Below, piece after piece: positions 28,801 through 37,476 of a stretch of 64,000 nt of DNA. This DNA is from an uncultured Erythrobacter sp. (GTDB lineage: Bacteria > Pseudomonadota > Alphaproteobacteria > Sphingomonadales > Sphingomonadaceae). The position numbers were made by a program, and so were the translations under genes. The DNA lies in assembly GCA_947499505.1 (NCBI GenBank), contig CANMOQ010000001.1, positions 726,037 through 790,036 of the forward strand. Direction: 5' to 3'. Under the pieces are notes generated by a model. It saw nothing but the letters and a program-made list of their open reading frames with translations, ran no database searches and was not told where the DNA came from. Numbering within the stretch: position 1 is the stretch's first letter; every line of letters starts with the position of its first letter.

Positions 28801-29928
28801 TTACTCGACGTCTTCCACTTCAACCGTTTCCCCGGTTACGCGTTGTGCGAGAGCGGCGGAGATATACGGATCAAGCGCGCCGTCCAGCACATCGTCGGGC
28901 GAGCTTGAGGTGACGCCGGTGCGCAGGTCTTTGACCATCTGATAGGGTTGCAGCACGTAAGATCGGATTTGGTGGCCCCAGCCGATGTCGCTTTTCTCTT
29001 GGTATTCGCCAGAGGCAACCGCTTCGCGCTCCGCCATTTCGCGCTCAAACAGGCGCGCTTTCAGCATGTTCATCGCGGTTGCGCGGTTCTTATGCTGGCT
29101 GCGGTCGTTTTGGCTGGCGACGACAATGCCGGTTGGTTGGTGCGTGATCCGCACGGCGCTGTCGGTGGTGTTGACGTGCTGACCGCCCGCGCCCGATGCG
29201 CGGTAGGTGTCGATCTTGAGGTCGCCTTCGTTGATCTCCACCTCGAAATCATCGTCGATAACCGGATAGACCCAGACCGAGCTGAAGGAGGTGTGGCGGC
29301 GCGCATTGCTGTCATAGGGGCTGATCCGCACAAGGCGGTGAACGCCGCTTTCGGTCTTGGCATAGCCATAGGCGTTCTCGCCCTTGACCAGCAGGGTAGC
29401 AGATTTGATACCAGCAGCCTCGCCCGCCTGATATTCAACCGTTTCGATCTTGTAGCCGCGCCGTTCGGCCCAGCGGCCGTACATGCGAAACAGCATTTCG
29501 GCCCAGTCCTGACTCTCAGTGCCGCCAGCGCCCGCGTGAATTTCTATATAGGTGTCGTTGGCATCCGCCTCACCAGACAGCAGCGCTTGCACCTTGTCCG
29601 CGTCCGCGCGGTCGGCGAGCTTCTCCAAGCTCTTTAGGCCATCATTGATAATGTCCTCTTCGCCCTCGGCCTCGCCCATCTCGATGAACTCAATCGCATC
29701 GGCCATTTCAGAGGAGATATCGCGCACCGTCGCAACGGCGTTTTCCAGCGTCTTTTGCTCACGGCTTACCGCCTGCGCTTCCTTGGGATTATCCCACAGG
29801 CTGGGGTCTTGAACCCGCGCGTTCAGCTCATCCAGACGCCGCAAAGCGCGCTCCCAATCGAGCGACAGGCGCACCAGATCAAGCGCAGCTTCGATCCGGT
29901 CGATATTGGCTTGCGCCTCTGCGCGCAT
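28801..29928 (-). CDS. prfB: Peptide chain release factor 2
   Basis: Terminates translation at UGA and UAA; 375 residues. The peptidyl-hydrolysis motif GGQ is at residues 248-250 (SGAGGQHVNTTD). The stop-codon-reading tripeptide is SPY at 203-205 (RISPYDSNARRHTSF), where E. coli has SPF. The reading frame is continuous from the ATG, so there is no programmed frameshift of the E. coli kind. The gene follows the PBP1A gene by about 100 bp on the same strand. Confidence 0.96.
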   Translation of the reverse strand: MRAEAQANIDRIEAALDLVRLSLDWERALRRLDELNARVQDPSLWDNPKEAQAVSREQKTLENAVATVRDISSEMADAIEFIEMGEAEGEEDIINDGLKSLEKLADRADADKVQALLSGEADANDTYIEIHAGAGGTESQDWAEMLFRMYGRWAERRGYKIETVEYQAGEAAGIKSATLLVKGENAYGYAKTESGVHRLVRISPYDSNARRHTSFSSVWVYPVIDDDFEVEINEGDLKIDTYRASGAGGQHVNTTDSAVRITHQPTGIVVASQNDRSQHKNRATAMNMLKARLFEREMAEREAVASGEYQEKSDIGWGHQIRSYVLQPYQMVKDLRTGVTSSSPDDVLDGALDPYISAALAQRVTGETVEVEDVE

Positions 29929-30029
29929 GGCAAATCCTTTGCGGTGGTTTGGATGGCCCCGATTAGCGGGCGGGCCATGATTGTAAAGTTTGAGCGGGAA
30001 TAGCGGCGGCGGATTGAGCGGACGCGCCG

Positions 30030-32537
30030 CTAATACAGACCGCCTTGCTCCTCAACAAAGTCCGCCACTTCATCATTGTTCGCCTCGGCCGCTTGAGCAG
30101 CGCCGCCGCGAGCAGATTTGATCAGTTCCAGGATCTCGCCGCGCTTGGCTGCGATCTCATCGGCGCGAGTTGAGCGCTCTGGTTCAGTGTCCGGCTTGAA
30201 CGCTTCCCAGATGATGGCTGAGCGCTTGTCATTGGTTGGCCAGCCATCAAGCACGCGTTTGCCCGAGCGGCGGTCCACCCGGACCATGCGCACGCCCGCT
30301 GGCGCGATTGCCGGAAGGTCCGACCATTTGTCGCGCGATTCGCGGATCAGCGTCTTGATAATCGGAGCTGCGATGGTGCCGCCCTGAGCGTAGCCGCCCA
30401 TATTGCGCGGCGTATCGAAGCCTACATAAGCGCCCGCAATCAGCTCCTGCGTGCCGCCGATGAACCACACATCCTTTGGCCCGGTGGTTGTGCCGGTCTT
30501 GCCGAACAATGGCAGGCCAAGATCGTTGAGAACGGTGGCGGTGCCGCGATCAACAACGCCCTTCAACATGTGCATGGTCTGGAACGCAGTGCGCGCGTCC
30601 ATCGCTTGCTCACCCTTCAGGCCAAAGCGCGGCATCGGCTTGCCATCCCATTTCGGCATATTGCAGCCATCGCATTTGCGATTGTCCGCGCGGTAAATCA
30701 CCTTGCCATCGCGGTCCTGCACATAGTCGATCACGGTCGGATCGTTGAGGCGTCCGTGATTGGCGAGCGCCGCGTAGGCTGCAACCATTTTCATCACGGT
30801 GGACTCGCCCGCGCCCAGAGCAAAGGCGGGATAGGGATCGTAGCTGCCAATGCCCAGATCCTCGATCTGCTGAACAACATTGTCCATCCCGGCGGTCATA
30901 CCGATCTGCACGGTCATGATGTTTTGCGATTGCTCCAAGCCATAGCGCAGTGGAAACTCGCCTGCGCGCCCGCCGCGAATGCACTTCTCGCCGAGGCGGC
31001 GGCCCTGATAATAGCAATAGCGCGAGTTATCGATTTCGGTCGATGGGGTCATGCCGTGGTCGAGCCCGGTGGCATAAACGAACGGCTTGATCGTGGAGCC
31101 CGGCTGACGCTCTGCTTGGGTGGCGCGGTTAAAGTCGGACAAGCGATAATCGAACCCGCCCTGCATCGCGAGCACGCGGCCATATTGCGCGTTTTGAACC
31201 ACGAGCCCGCCTTGAGCGTGCGGGATAGCTTGCACACGGTAGCCATTCCCGCTCGGCACCACGGCGATCACATCGCCCGCTTTCAAAGCGTTTGGCAGAC
31301 CGCTCAGCGGCTTCTCTTCGCCATCGGAAAAGCCGATAGTCGCGCTGGAGCCGCTGCGATTGGTGACCACGCCCACGCGCCAGTTTTCGTAATTGACGCT
31401 GATGTTGGAGCTGGCGAGCTGGCTGTCCCACGCCCCGTCATCGAAATTGATGGTCGCAATCGGTCCGCTCCAACCGCGGCTGCCGTGATAGCGCACGAGA
31501 CCTTGGCGCAGTGCCTTGCGCGCCGCGTCCTGCATTTCTGGATCGAGCGAGGTGCGCACCCATAGGCCGCCGGCATAGACGCTGTTCTCGCCGTCTTCGG
31601 CGCTTTCACCAAAGTCAGCGATCAGTTTGCGGCGGACTTCTTCGAGGAAGTATCCCGCATCGACAGAACGCTGGCTGCGCTGGCGCACCAGGCCCAGTGG
31701 CTTGGCTTTGGCGGCGGCTTCTTCCTCAGCGGTGATGAAGCCGTTTTCCTCCATCTGGGTGAGGACGAAATCGCGGCGTTCCAGTGCGCGCTCCTCATTG
31801 GCCGCGCGGCCATAGCGCTCCGGCGCCTTTGGCAGGATCGCTAGGAACGCCATCTGGTGCAATTCCAGATCGGCAACATCGCGGTCAAAATAGGCGCGGC
31901 TTGCCGCCTGCACGCCGAAACTGCGTCGGCCCAGAGGAATTTCGTTGAGATACAGCTCAAGGATCTCTTGCTTGGTCATCACCCCTTCGATCCGGCTCGC
32001 GAGGATCATTTCTTTCAGCTTACGCGTGACGGAATACTCATCGCCCAGCAGCAGGTTCTTCGCCACCTGCTGTGTAATGGTGGAGCCGCCCACGGCGCGG
32101 TCGCCAGAGCCAAGCTTGCTGACGTAGTCGAACACCGCATTGGCCGTACCGGTAATATCGACGCCGCCATGCGAGAAGAAGGTTTTGTCTTCTGCTGAAA
32201 GATAGGCCTCAACCAGCTTTTCCGGGAAGTCTGGATATTGCAGCTGAACCCGGCGTTCACGCGCGTAGGAATGAACAATCTCGCCATCGATTCCGCGCAC
32301 CACGGTGGGTAGCGGAGTCTCATAATCGAGCAGACCTTCCGCATCGGGCAGATCGCGCGCCAGAAACACCCAGCCAGCAACCCATACCAGCAGCATCACG
32401 ATCAGGCCAAACGCGCCCAGCTTAAATAGCAGGCTAGATTTCCATTTCGCTTTGAACCAACCGCCCGCCGCGCTCAGGTCTCTGCCGAGGCGATAGCGGA
32501 AATATTCAAGCGATGTCTGTTGGGTGGACTCAGTCAT
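30030..32537 (-). CDS. mrcA: Penicillin-binding protein 1A (class A)
   Basis: Bifunctional peptidoglycan synthase, 835 residues, inner-membrane anchored by the helix near residues 38-58. Glycosyltransferase (GT51) motifs: EDKTFFSHGGVD with the catalytic glutamate, GGSTITQQVAKNLLL, and ELYLNEIPLGRRSFGVQAA. Transpeptidase motifs: SxxK in PGSTIKPFVYA, SxN in QSQNIMTVQ, and KTG in FGKTGTTTGPKD. The C-terminal tail is charged. Its neighbour upstream is an N-acetylmuramoyl-L-alanine amidase, so the two form a cell-wall pair. Confidence 0.96.
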   Translation of the reverse strand: MTESTQQTSLEYFRYRLGRDLSAAGGWFKAKWKSSLLFKLGAFGLIVMLLVWVAGWVFLARDLPDAEGLLDYETPLPTVVRGIDGEIVHSYARERRVQLQYPDFPEKLVEAYLSAEDKTFFSHGGVDITGTANAVFDYVSKLGSGDRAVGGSTITQQVAKNLLLGDEYSVTRKLKEMILASRIEGVMTKQEILELYLNEIPLGRRSFGVQAASRAYFDRDVADLELHQMAFLAILPKAPERYGRAANEERALERRDFVLTQMEENGFITAEEEAAAKAKPLGLVRQRSQRSVDAGYFLEEVRRKLIADFGESAEDGENSVYAGGLWVRTSLDPEMQDAARKALRQGLVRYHGSRGWSGPIATINFDDGAWDSQLASSNISVNYENWRVGVVTNRSGSSATIGFSDGEEKPLSGLPNALKAGDVIAVVPSGNGYRVQAIPHAQGGLVVQNAQYGRVLAMQGGFDYRLSDFNRATQAERQPGSTIKPFVYATGLDHGMTPSTEIDNSRYCYYQGRRLGEKCIRGGRAGEFPLRYGLEQSQNIMTVQIGMTAGMDNVVQQIEDLGIGSYDPYPAFALGAGESTVMKMVAAYAALANHGRLNDPTVIDYVQDRDGKVIYRADNRKCDGCNMPKWDGKPMPRFGLKGEQAMDARTAFQTMHMLKGVVDRGTATVLNDLGLPLFGKTGTTTGPKDVWFIGGTQELIAGAYVGFDTPRNMGGYAQGGTIAAPIIKTLIRESRDKWSDLPAIAPAGVRMVRVDRRSGKRVLDGWPTNDKRSAIIWEAFKPDTEPERSTRADEIAAKRGEILELIKSARGGAAQAAEANNDEVADFVEEQGGLY

Positions 32538-32641
32538 AGTTGATCGCGTCTTAGCATGAGTGATTTTGCAGGCGCTAGCGTCTTGTGTCTGATTATCCGA
32601 TGAACCTGCGGCTTGTCGTCAGATTGCATCAGTGGACACGT

Positions 32642-33568
32642 TTATCTCTCCGCTCGCCGCGCGAAATAAATGCGGATCGCGCGAGCCAAAACACGGGCGT
32701 AAGTCGCGCGGCCTTCTTCCGTGGTGAGGCGCGCACGGTCAGCCTGATTGGTAACAAAACCGCTCTCAAACAGGACCGAGGGCACGTCAGGTGCTCTCAA
32801 GACTGCTAAAGCGGCAGAGCGCTGAGGCGTGCTGACAAAGGCCAGTTCCCCCTCGCCCTCGCGAACGATCAGCGAGGCGAGATCGGCCGAGCTGTCCTGC
32901 GTTTGCTGCTGCGACAATTCGACCAGGATCGCGCTGACCTCTTCGCTTTGCCCTTCGATGGCGAGGCCATTCACGCGGTCAGCATCGTTCTCACGCGCAG
33001 CAAACCGCGCGGCGGCTTCGCTCGATGCCTCAGATGATAAAGTGTAAATGCTCGCGCCAGATACATCGGTCGTGCCGCCAGCGGAATCGGCGTGGATCGA
33101 TATGAACAGGTCGGCGTTCAATTGCCGCGCAATCTCTGGCCGGTCACCCAGCGGAACAATGCTGTCATCGCTGCGGGTCATGGCCACTCTGATCCCGCCA
33201 TCGGCCAGCAATTGGTCGCGCAGCTCCAATGCTATTGCGAGCGTCACATCCTTTTCGCGCACGACTTGACCATCTGGTGTCTCGCCCACCGCGCCCGGAT
33301 CGCGCCCGCCATGTCCAGCATCAATCACGATCAGCGGACGGGTCATATCGTCCGGGCCTGTGATATCCGGTAGAGCAAGCGGCCCGCCTTCCCCGCCCAG
33401 GCTAATGCGCTGAACATAGTCGCGGCCCAATTGCGGAACCGGGATCTTCACGCCCGCCGCTATCGCCCCGCCGACCAGTAAAGCCGGCAGCAAGATAACC
33501 ATCAGGATCAGCGTACGCAGTGACATATCCATAATGGCGTAGTGTGTTGTGATAGGAGAACGCAACAT
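32642..33568 (-). CDS. N-acetylmuramoyl-L-alanine amidase (AmiC type)
   Basis: Zinc-dependent amidase of the Amidase_3 family that cuts the peptide from peptidoglycan; 308 residues. An N-terminal hydrophobic segment (LRTLILMVILLPALLVGGAIAAG) is a signal anchor or signal peptide. Motifs are IVIDAGHGGRDPGAVG, the glutamate-bearing VREKDVTLAIALEL, LFISIHADSA and the late glutamate in SVLFESGFVTN. The exact start is unsure: ATGs at 33532 and 33526 are also plausible. Placed 104 bp upstream of the PBP1A gene on the same strand. Confidence 0.93.
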   Translation of the reverse strand: MLRSPITTHYAIMDMSLRTLILMVILLPALLVGGAIAAGVKIPVPQLGRDYVQRISLGGEGGPLALPDITGPDDMTRPLIVIDAGHGGRDPGAVGETPDGQVVREKDVTLAIALELRDQLLADGGIRVAMTRSDDSIVPLGDRPEIARQLNADLFISIHADSAGGTTDVSGASIYTLSSEASSEAAARFAARENDADRVNGLAIEGQSEEVSAILVELSQQQTQDSSADLASLIVREGEGELAFVSTPQRSAALAVLRAPDVPSVLFESGFVTNQADRARLTTEEGRATYARVLARAIRIYFARRAER

Positions 33569-33982
33569 GGTTGCGGCATCTAACCCACGATGCTAACAGG
33601 ATTTCATCGAAAAATTGGCCGGCGCGGTGGGATAGCCCGGTGCGACTCGCCAATTTGTTCTCGACGCCTGGGCAGAACCCTTTTGCCAAGGCCACTTAAC
33701 AGGTTGATGCAGTGACGAGACGCTTCTCCTCGCAATTCCAGTCGCAGCGCCCGGCGCTGGCGACGGTTTGTGCGAGCCGAAACGGGGGCCATGAATTTGG
33801 TCAATCCCGCACTCTTGCCGCAGCAGACACATTCATCAAACCCCGCGCAATTGGTGCTCGGGGATCCGATAAATCGACCGGCTCTAGCGATGTCTACCAA
33901 GACATTTGGCGAGCCGTTTCATCATACAAATTGCGTTTTATGAGCGGCCACCGAGCCGCCATAGGCGCGTGGAGACAACATA
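33569..33982. other. Divergent leader region between amidase and rne
   Basis: A 414-bp stretch with no supported gene. Small open frames on the minus strand have no family features. Near rne, GCGGC/GCCGC (33944-33948 and 33955-33959) forms a hairpin just before the GGAG ribosome-binding site at 33970. A long leader is typical of rne genes, which often autoregulate through it, but here that is only inference. Promoters for both neighbours must lie here; none was convincingly placed. Confidence 0.5.
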
Positions 33983-36709
33983 ATGGCAACGCGCATGCTA
34001 ATCGATGCGCGCCACTCGGAAGAGACCCGGGTGGCGGTACTAAAAGGCAACCGGATTGAGGAGTTCGACTTTGAATCTGCCGAACACAAGCAGATCAAAG
34101 GCAATATTTATCTAGCCAAAGTTACCCGGGTAGAACCATCGCTGCAGGCGGCTTTTGTCGACTTTGGCGGAAACCGGCACGGCTTCCTCGCCTTTAGCGA
34201 AATTCACCCTGACTATTACCAGATCCCTCAGGATGATCGGGAGCGCTTGCTCGCTGAAGAAGCGGAGGCCGCCGAAGAAGAGGCGCGCCTGCGCGCTGAG
34301 GAAGAGGACGAAGGCAACGTCCCCGGCGAAGAATATGACGCTGAGGACGAATCCGCTGAAGCTCTGGCAGAAGATCTCGCCGAAGACGGCATGGAAGAGA
34401 TCGACACCTCTGAAAAAGACAAAGTCGCCACCATCGAAGAAGGCACCGTAGATGGCGACGACGATGATGATGACGACGACAGCTCTGACGATGACGCCGA
34501 CGATGGCGAGACATCTGATGAAGAAAATTCCGAGGAAGACGACAAGCCGCGCCGCGGCCGCCGTGGACGCGGACGTGGGCGCCGCCGTCAGGGCGGAAAA
34601 GGCGACAACAAGAAAAGCCGCAGCCGCGCGAAAGAAGTCGACGAAGTGCGCGCCAAGCGTATGGCGCTGCGCCGCCGCTACAAAATTCAGGACGTTATCC
34701 AACGCCGCCAGGTGATCCTGGTCCAGGTCGTGAAGGAAGAGCGCGGGAACAAGGGCGCTGCCCTCACTTCTTATCTCAGCCTTGCTGGCCGTTACACCGT
34801 GCTGATGCCGAACAGCTCGCACGGCGGCGGGATCAGCCGCAAGATCAATTCTTCGTCTGATCGCAAGCGTCTGAAGCAAGTCGTGTCCGACCTCTCGCTG
34901 CCCAAGACAATGGGCCTGATCGTTCGGACCGCTGGCATCAGTCGCACCAAGACCGAGATCAAGCGCGACTTTGATTACCTCGCCCGCCTGTGGGACGAGA
35001 TCCGTCAAAAGACGCTGTCCTCCACCGCGCCGTCGCTGGTCCATTCAGACAGCGATCTGATCAAGCGAGCGATCCGCGACATCTACAATCGCGAGATTGA
35101 GGAAGTGATCGTGGAGGGCGAGGAAGGCTATAAGTCGGCCAAGAGCTTCATGAAGATGCTCATGCCCAGCCACGCGCGCCGGGTGAAAGCCTATTCCGAT
35201 CCGGTCCCACTGTTCCAGCGTTACGGCGCAGAGGACCAGCTGAGGGCGATGTATGATCCGGTGGTTCAGCTCAAATCGGGCGGCTATCTGGTCATCAACC
35301 CGACCGAGGCTTTGGTCTCAATCGACATCAACTCCGGCCGCTCCACCAAAGAGCACGGCATTGAGCAAACCGCGGTTGCCACCAACCTAGAGGCGGCCCG
35401 CGAGATCGCCCGTCAATTGCGCCTGCGCGATATGGCTGGCCTCGTCGTGATCGACTTCATCGACATGGAATACAATTCCAACGTCCGCAAAGTCGAAAAG
35501 CAGATGAAGGAAGCGCTGAAGAGCGACCGTGCCCGCATTCAAGTAGGCCGCATCTCTGGCTTTGGTCTGATGGAAATGAGCCGTCAGCGTCTGCGCACCG
35601 GCGTGCTTGAGGCGACAACCCGCGAATGCCCGCACTGCGATGGCACTGGCTTGGTTCGCACCGCATCCTCCGCTGGCCTGTCGGCGCTTCGCATCATCGA
35701 AGACGAAGCAGCCAAGGGCAGAGGCACGATCATTCGCCTGTCCGCCAGCACAGAAGCGGCGGTTTACCTGCTTAACGCCAAACGCAGCGATCTCGCTGAG
35801 ATTGAAGACCGTTACGGCGTGAATGTCGAAGTCGTCCCGGAAGGCGAAGACGAAGGCGCGAAGATGAGCGTGGCCAGCGCTGGCCCTCGCCCAACCCACG
35901 CACCGAAGTTTGAGCCTATCGTCGATGAAGATGACGATGATGATCTGCCGGAAGAAAGCTTCGACGAAGACGAAGACGATGATGACGCGCCAAAGAAGAA
36001 GCGCCGTCGTCGCCGTCGTGGTGGCCGGGGCCGCAACAAGAACCGTGACGAAAATCGCGGTGATGATGCAGCCAATGACGATAGTGAAGATGGCGAAGAT
36101 CGCGATGGCGGGCGTGAAGCCTCCAACGACGATGATGGAGAAGACAAGCCAAAGCGTCGTCGCCGCCGTGGTGGCCGTGGTCGCCGCCGCAAGGAAGGCG
36201 ACAACGCATCCGAGGAATCAGCCGAGGGCGTAGAAGCGAGCTCAGACGAAGCGGAAGCGGCACCTGCCGACGAAGTTGCGACCGAAGAAGCGCCTGCTGA
36301 AGAGAAGCCAAAGCGCAAGCGCGCTTCGCGGGCCAAGAAAAAGCCTGAGCCGGAAGCGGAGACAGAAGCGGCACCAGCTGAAGACGCTCCTGCCGAAGAA
36401 GCGCCTGCGGATGAGAAACCGAAGCGCAAGCGGGCATCACGGGCGAAGAAGAAGCCTGAGGAAACCGCAGAAGTGGCGGATGCTCCTGAGGCAGAAGCTG
36501 AAGAAGCACCGGCCAAGAAAAAGGCGCCTGCCAAAAAGAAGGCTCCGGCCAAACCGCGCGCTAAGAAAAAGCCTGCGGCCAAGGCGGACACCGAGGCTTC
36601 GGCAAGCGAAAGCGCACCTGCTGAACCGAAAGCGGAGGTTGCTGAAGAAGCACCAGCTGCTGGCGGCAAGGCTAAGCGTGGCTGGTGGCAGCGGACATTT
36701 GGCGAGTAA
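33983..36709 (+). CDS. rne: Ribonuclease E
   Basis: Endoribonuclease for mRNA decay and rRNA processing, 908 residues. The S1 RNA-binding domain starts near residue 38 (IKGNIYLAKVTRVEPSLQAAFVDFG), is interrupted by an insert of about 130 residues (roughly 85-215) made of acidic runs then basic RG-rich sequence, and resumes at YKIQDVIQRRQVILVQVVKEE. The DNase I-like catalytic part has SIDINSGR and VVIDFIDME. The zinc-link cysteines are in CPHCDGTG near residue 549. The C-terminal third is disordered, with alternating acidic blocks, RG patches and KKKAPAKKKAPAK repeats, the likely degradosome scaffold. Confidence 0.96.
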   Translation: MATRMLIDARHSEETRVAVLKGNRIEEFDFESAEHKQIKGNIYLAKVTRVEPSLQAAFVDFGGNRHGFLAFSEIHPDYYQIPQDDRERLLAEEAEAAEEEARLRAEEEDEGNVPGEEYDAEDESAEALAEDLAEDGMEEIDTSEKDKVATIEEGTVDGDDDDDDDDSSDDDADDGETSDEENSEEDDKPRRGRRGRGRGRRRQGGKGDNKKSRSRAKEVDEVRAKRMALRRRYKIQDVIQRRQVILVQVVKEERGNKGAALTSYLSLAGRYTVLMPNSSHGGGISRKINSSSDRKRLKQVVSDLSLPKTMGLIVRTAGISRTKTEIKRDFDYLARLWDEIRQKTLSSTAPSLVHSDSDLIKRAIRDIYNREIEEVIVEGEEGYKSAKSFMKMLMPSHARRVKAYSDPVPLFQRYGAEDQLRAMYDPVVQLKSGGYLVINPTEALVSIDINSGRSTKEHGIEQTAVATNLEAAREIARQLRLRDMAGLVVIDFIDMEYNSNVRKVEKQMKEALKSDRARIQVGRISGFGLMEMSRQRLRTGVLEATTRECPHCDGTGLVRTASSAGLSALRIIEDEAAKGRGTIIRLSASTEAAVYLLNAKRSDLAEIEDRYGVNVEVVPEGEDEGAKMSVASAGPRPTHAPKFEPIVDEDDDDDLPEESFDEDEDDDDAPKKKRRRRRRGGRGRNKNRDENRGDDAANDDSEDGEDRDGGREASNDDDGEDKPKRRRRRGGRGRRRKEGDNASEESAEGVEASSDEAEAAPADEVATEEAPAEEKPKRKRASRAKKKPEPEAETEAAPAEDAPAEEAPADEKPKRKRASRAKKKPEETAEVADAPEAEAEEAPAKKKAPAKKKAPAKPRAKKKPAAKADTEASASESAPAEPKAEVAEEAPAAGGKAKRGWWQRTFGE

Positions 36710-36719
36710 TATCGCGTTT

Positions 36720-36737
36720 AACTGAGTAAATTCAGTT
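36720..36737 (+). terminator. Small hairpin after rne
   Basis: AACTGA and TCAGTT pair around a six-base loop, 11 bp after the rne stop. It stands before the larger stem at 36752-36786 and may assist termination. Confidence 0.3.
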
Positions 36738-36751
36738 CTATAGCGGCAATC

Positions 36752-36786
36752 GCAAGCCGGGGGTGTTAGTTACATCCCCGGCTTGC
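36752..36786. terminator. Bidirectional terminator overlapping the methyltransferase 3' end
   Basis: Arms 36752-36766 and 36772-36786 match in 14 of 15 positions with a five-base loop, forming a strong GC-rich hairpin between the convergent rne and methyltransferase genes. The right arm lies inside the last codons of the methyltransferase (RKPGM-stop), so the coding sequence doubles as the terminator stem. Confidence 0.7.
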
Positions 36787-37405
36787 GCGCCACGCCCCAT
36801 TCATTCCACATCGCAAACTTGGGAGCCTTTGGCAGGTAACCCTGCCCATGCGGCTCCACATCAAAACCCGCCCCTCGCAGAGCCGAACCGATAGGCCGCG
36901 TCAGGTGGCAACCGCCGGCGAGTTTCTTCCAGACAGGCTCAATCCGATCCTGCCATTTGGCGACGTCCGGGTCCGGCGCGCGGCCATGCTCCAAAAACAG
37001 CACTTGCCCGCCGGGTCTTAGGATGCGGCGCATTTCTGACATCACCTGAGCCGGATCTTCGACCGTGCATAGAGTGAATGTGCACACCACATTGTCAAAC
37101 GATCGGTCTGCAAAGGGAATTGCCTCACCTACCCCTTCACGAATGTCAGCGGGCCAGCCTTTAGCCTCCGCTGCGGCTCTTGCTTGGTCGAGCAGCGCCC
37201 CATGCGGATCAATCCCGGCAAAGCTGGTGACGGCACCGCGATCATAAAACTGGTGATTTAGCCCGCCGCCGCAGCCCAGCTCAAACACATCGCCGCGAGC
37301 GAGCGGCACGACTTTTGAGCGGCGTTTCATCACTTGGCCCTGCGCGCAGGCAAACCCGACGAGGCGCGGCATTATATGCGCATCATACCATTCTTGAACG
37401 GCCAT
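36770..37405 (-). CDS. Class I SAM-dependent methyltransferase
   Basis: A 211-residue methyltransferase of the Methyltransf_11 type. Motif I is VFELGCGGGLNHQFYD, followed by FAGIDPHGALLDQA, and the later FDNVVCTFTLCTVEDP and ILRPGGQVLFLEHGR. Start at ATG 37405 is favoured by GGGAGG seven bases upstream; a GTG six bases earlier overlaps that site. Substrate unknown; resemblance to UbiE/phospholipid-type methyltransferases is only general. Confidence 0.88.
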   Translation of the reverse strand: MAVQEWYDAHIMPRLVGFACAQGQVMKRRSKVVPLARGDVFELGCGGGLNHQFYDRGAVTSFAGIDPHGALLDQARAAAEAKGWPADIREGVGEAIPFADRSFDNVVCTFTLCTVEDPAQVMSEMRRILRPGGQVLFLEHGRAPDPDVAKWQDRIEPVWKKLAGGCHLTRPIGSALRGAGFDVEPHGQGYLPKAPKFAMWNEWGVARKPGM

Positions 37406-37476
37406 CGGCACCCTCCCAAGACCAACAGGGGATCAGTGTACCTCAGTTTTTCTAAAAGCCAATCATGCGCTTGTGA

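Noticed and set aside
28801..29928. Programmed frameshift in prfB
   Set aside because: The frame is continuous from ATG to stop, with no internal UGA near codon 25.
30570..31565. Long plus-strand open frame (331 codons) opposite the PBP1A gene
   Set aside because: It lies antisense to an intact, motif-complete gene, has no family features and reflects GC-rich codon bias.
33604..33900. Minus-strand open frame in the amidase-rne gap
   Set aside because: No domain, no signal peptide, no ribosome-binding site; probably noncoding leader DNA.
34112..35044. Minus-strand open frame of 310 codons opposite rne, with hydrophobic runs
   Set aside because: The hydrophobic runs are the reverse complement of the acidic codons in RNase E; an artefact of low-complexity coding.
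35812..36669. Minus-strand Ala/Ser-rich open frame opposite the rne C terminus
   Set aside because: Same low-complexity artefact.
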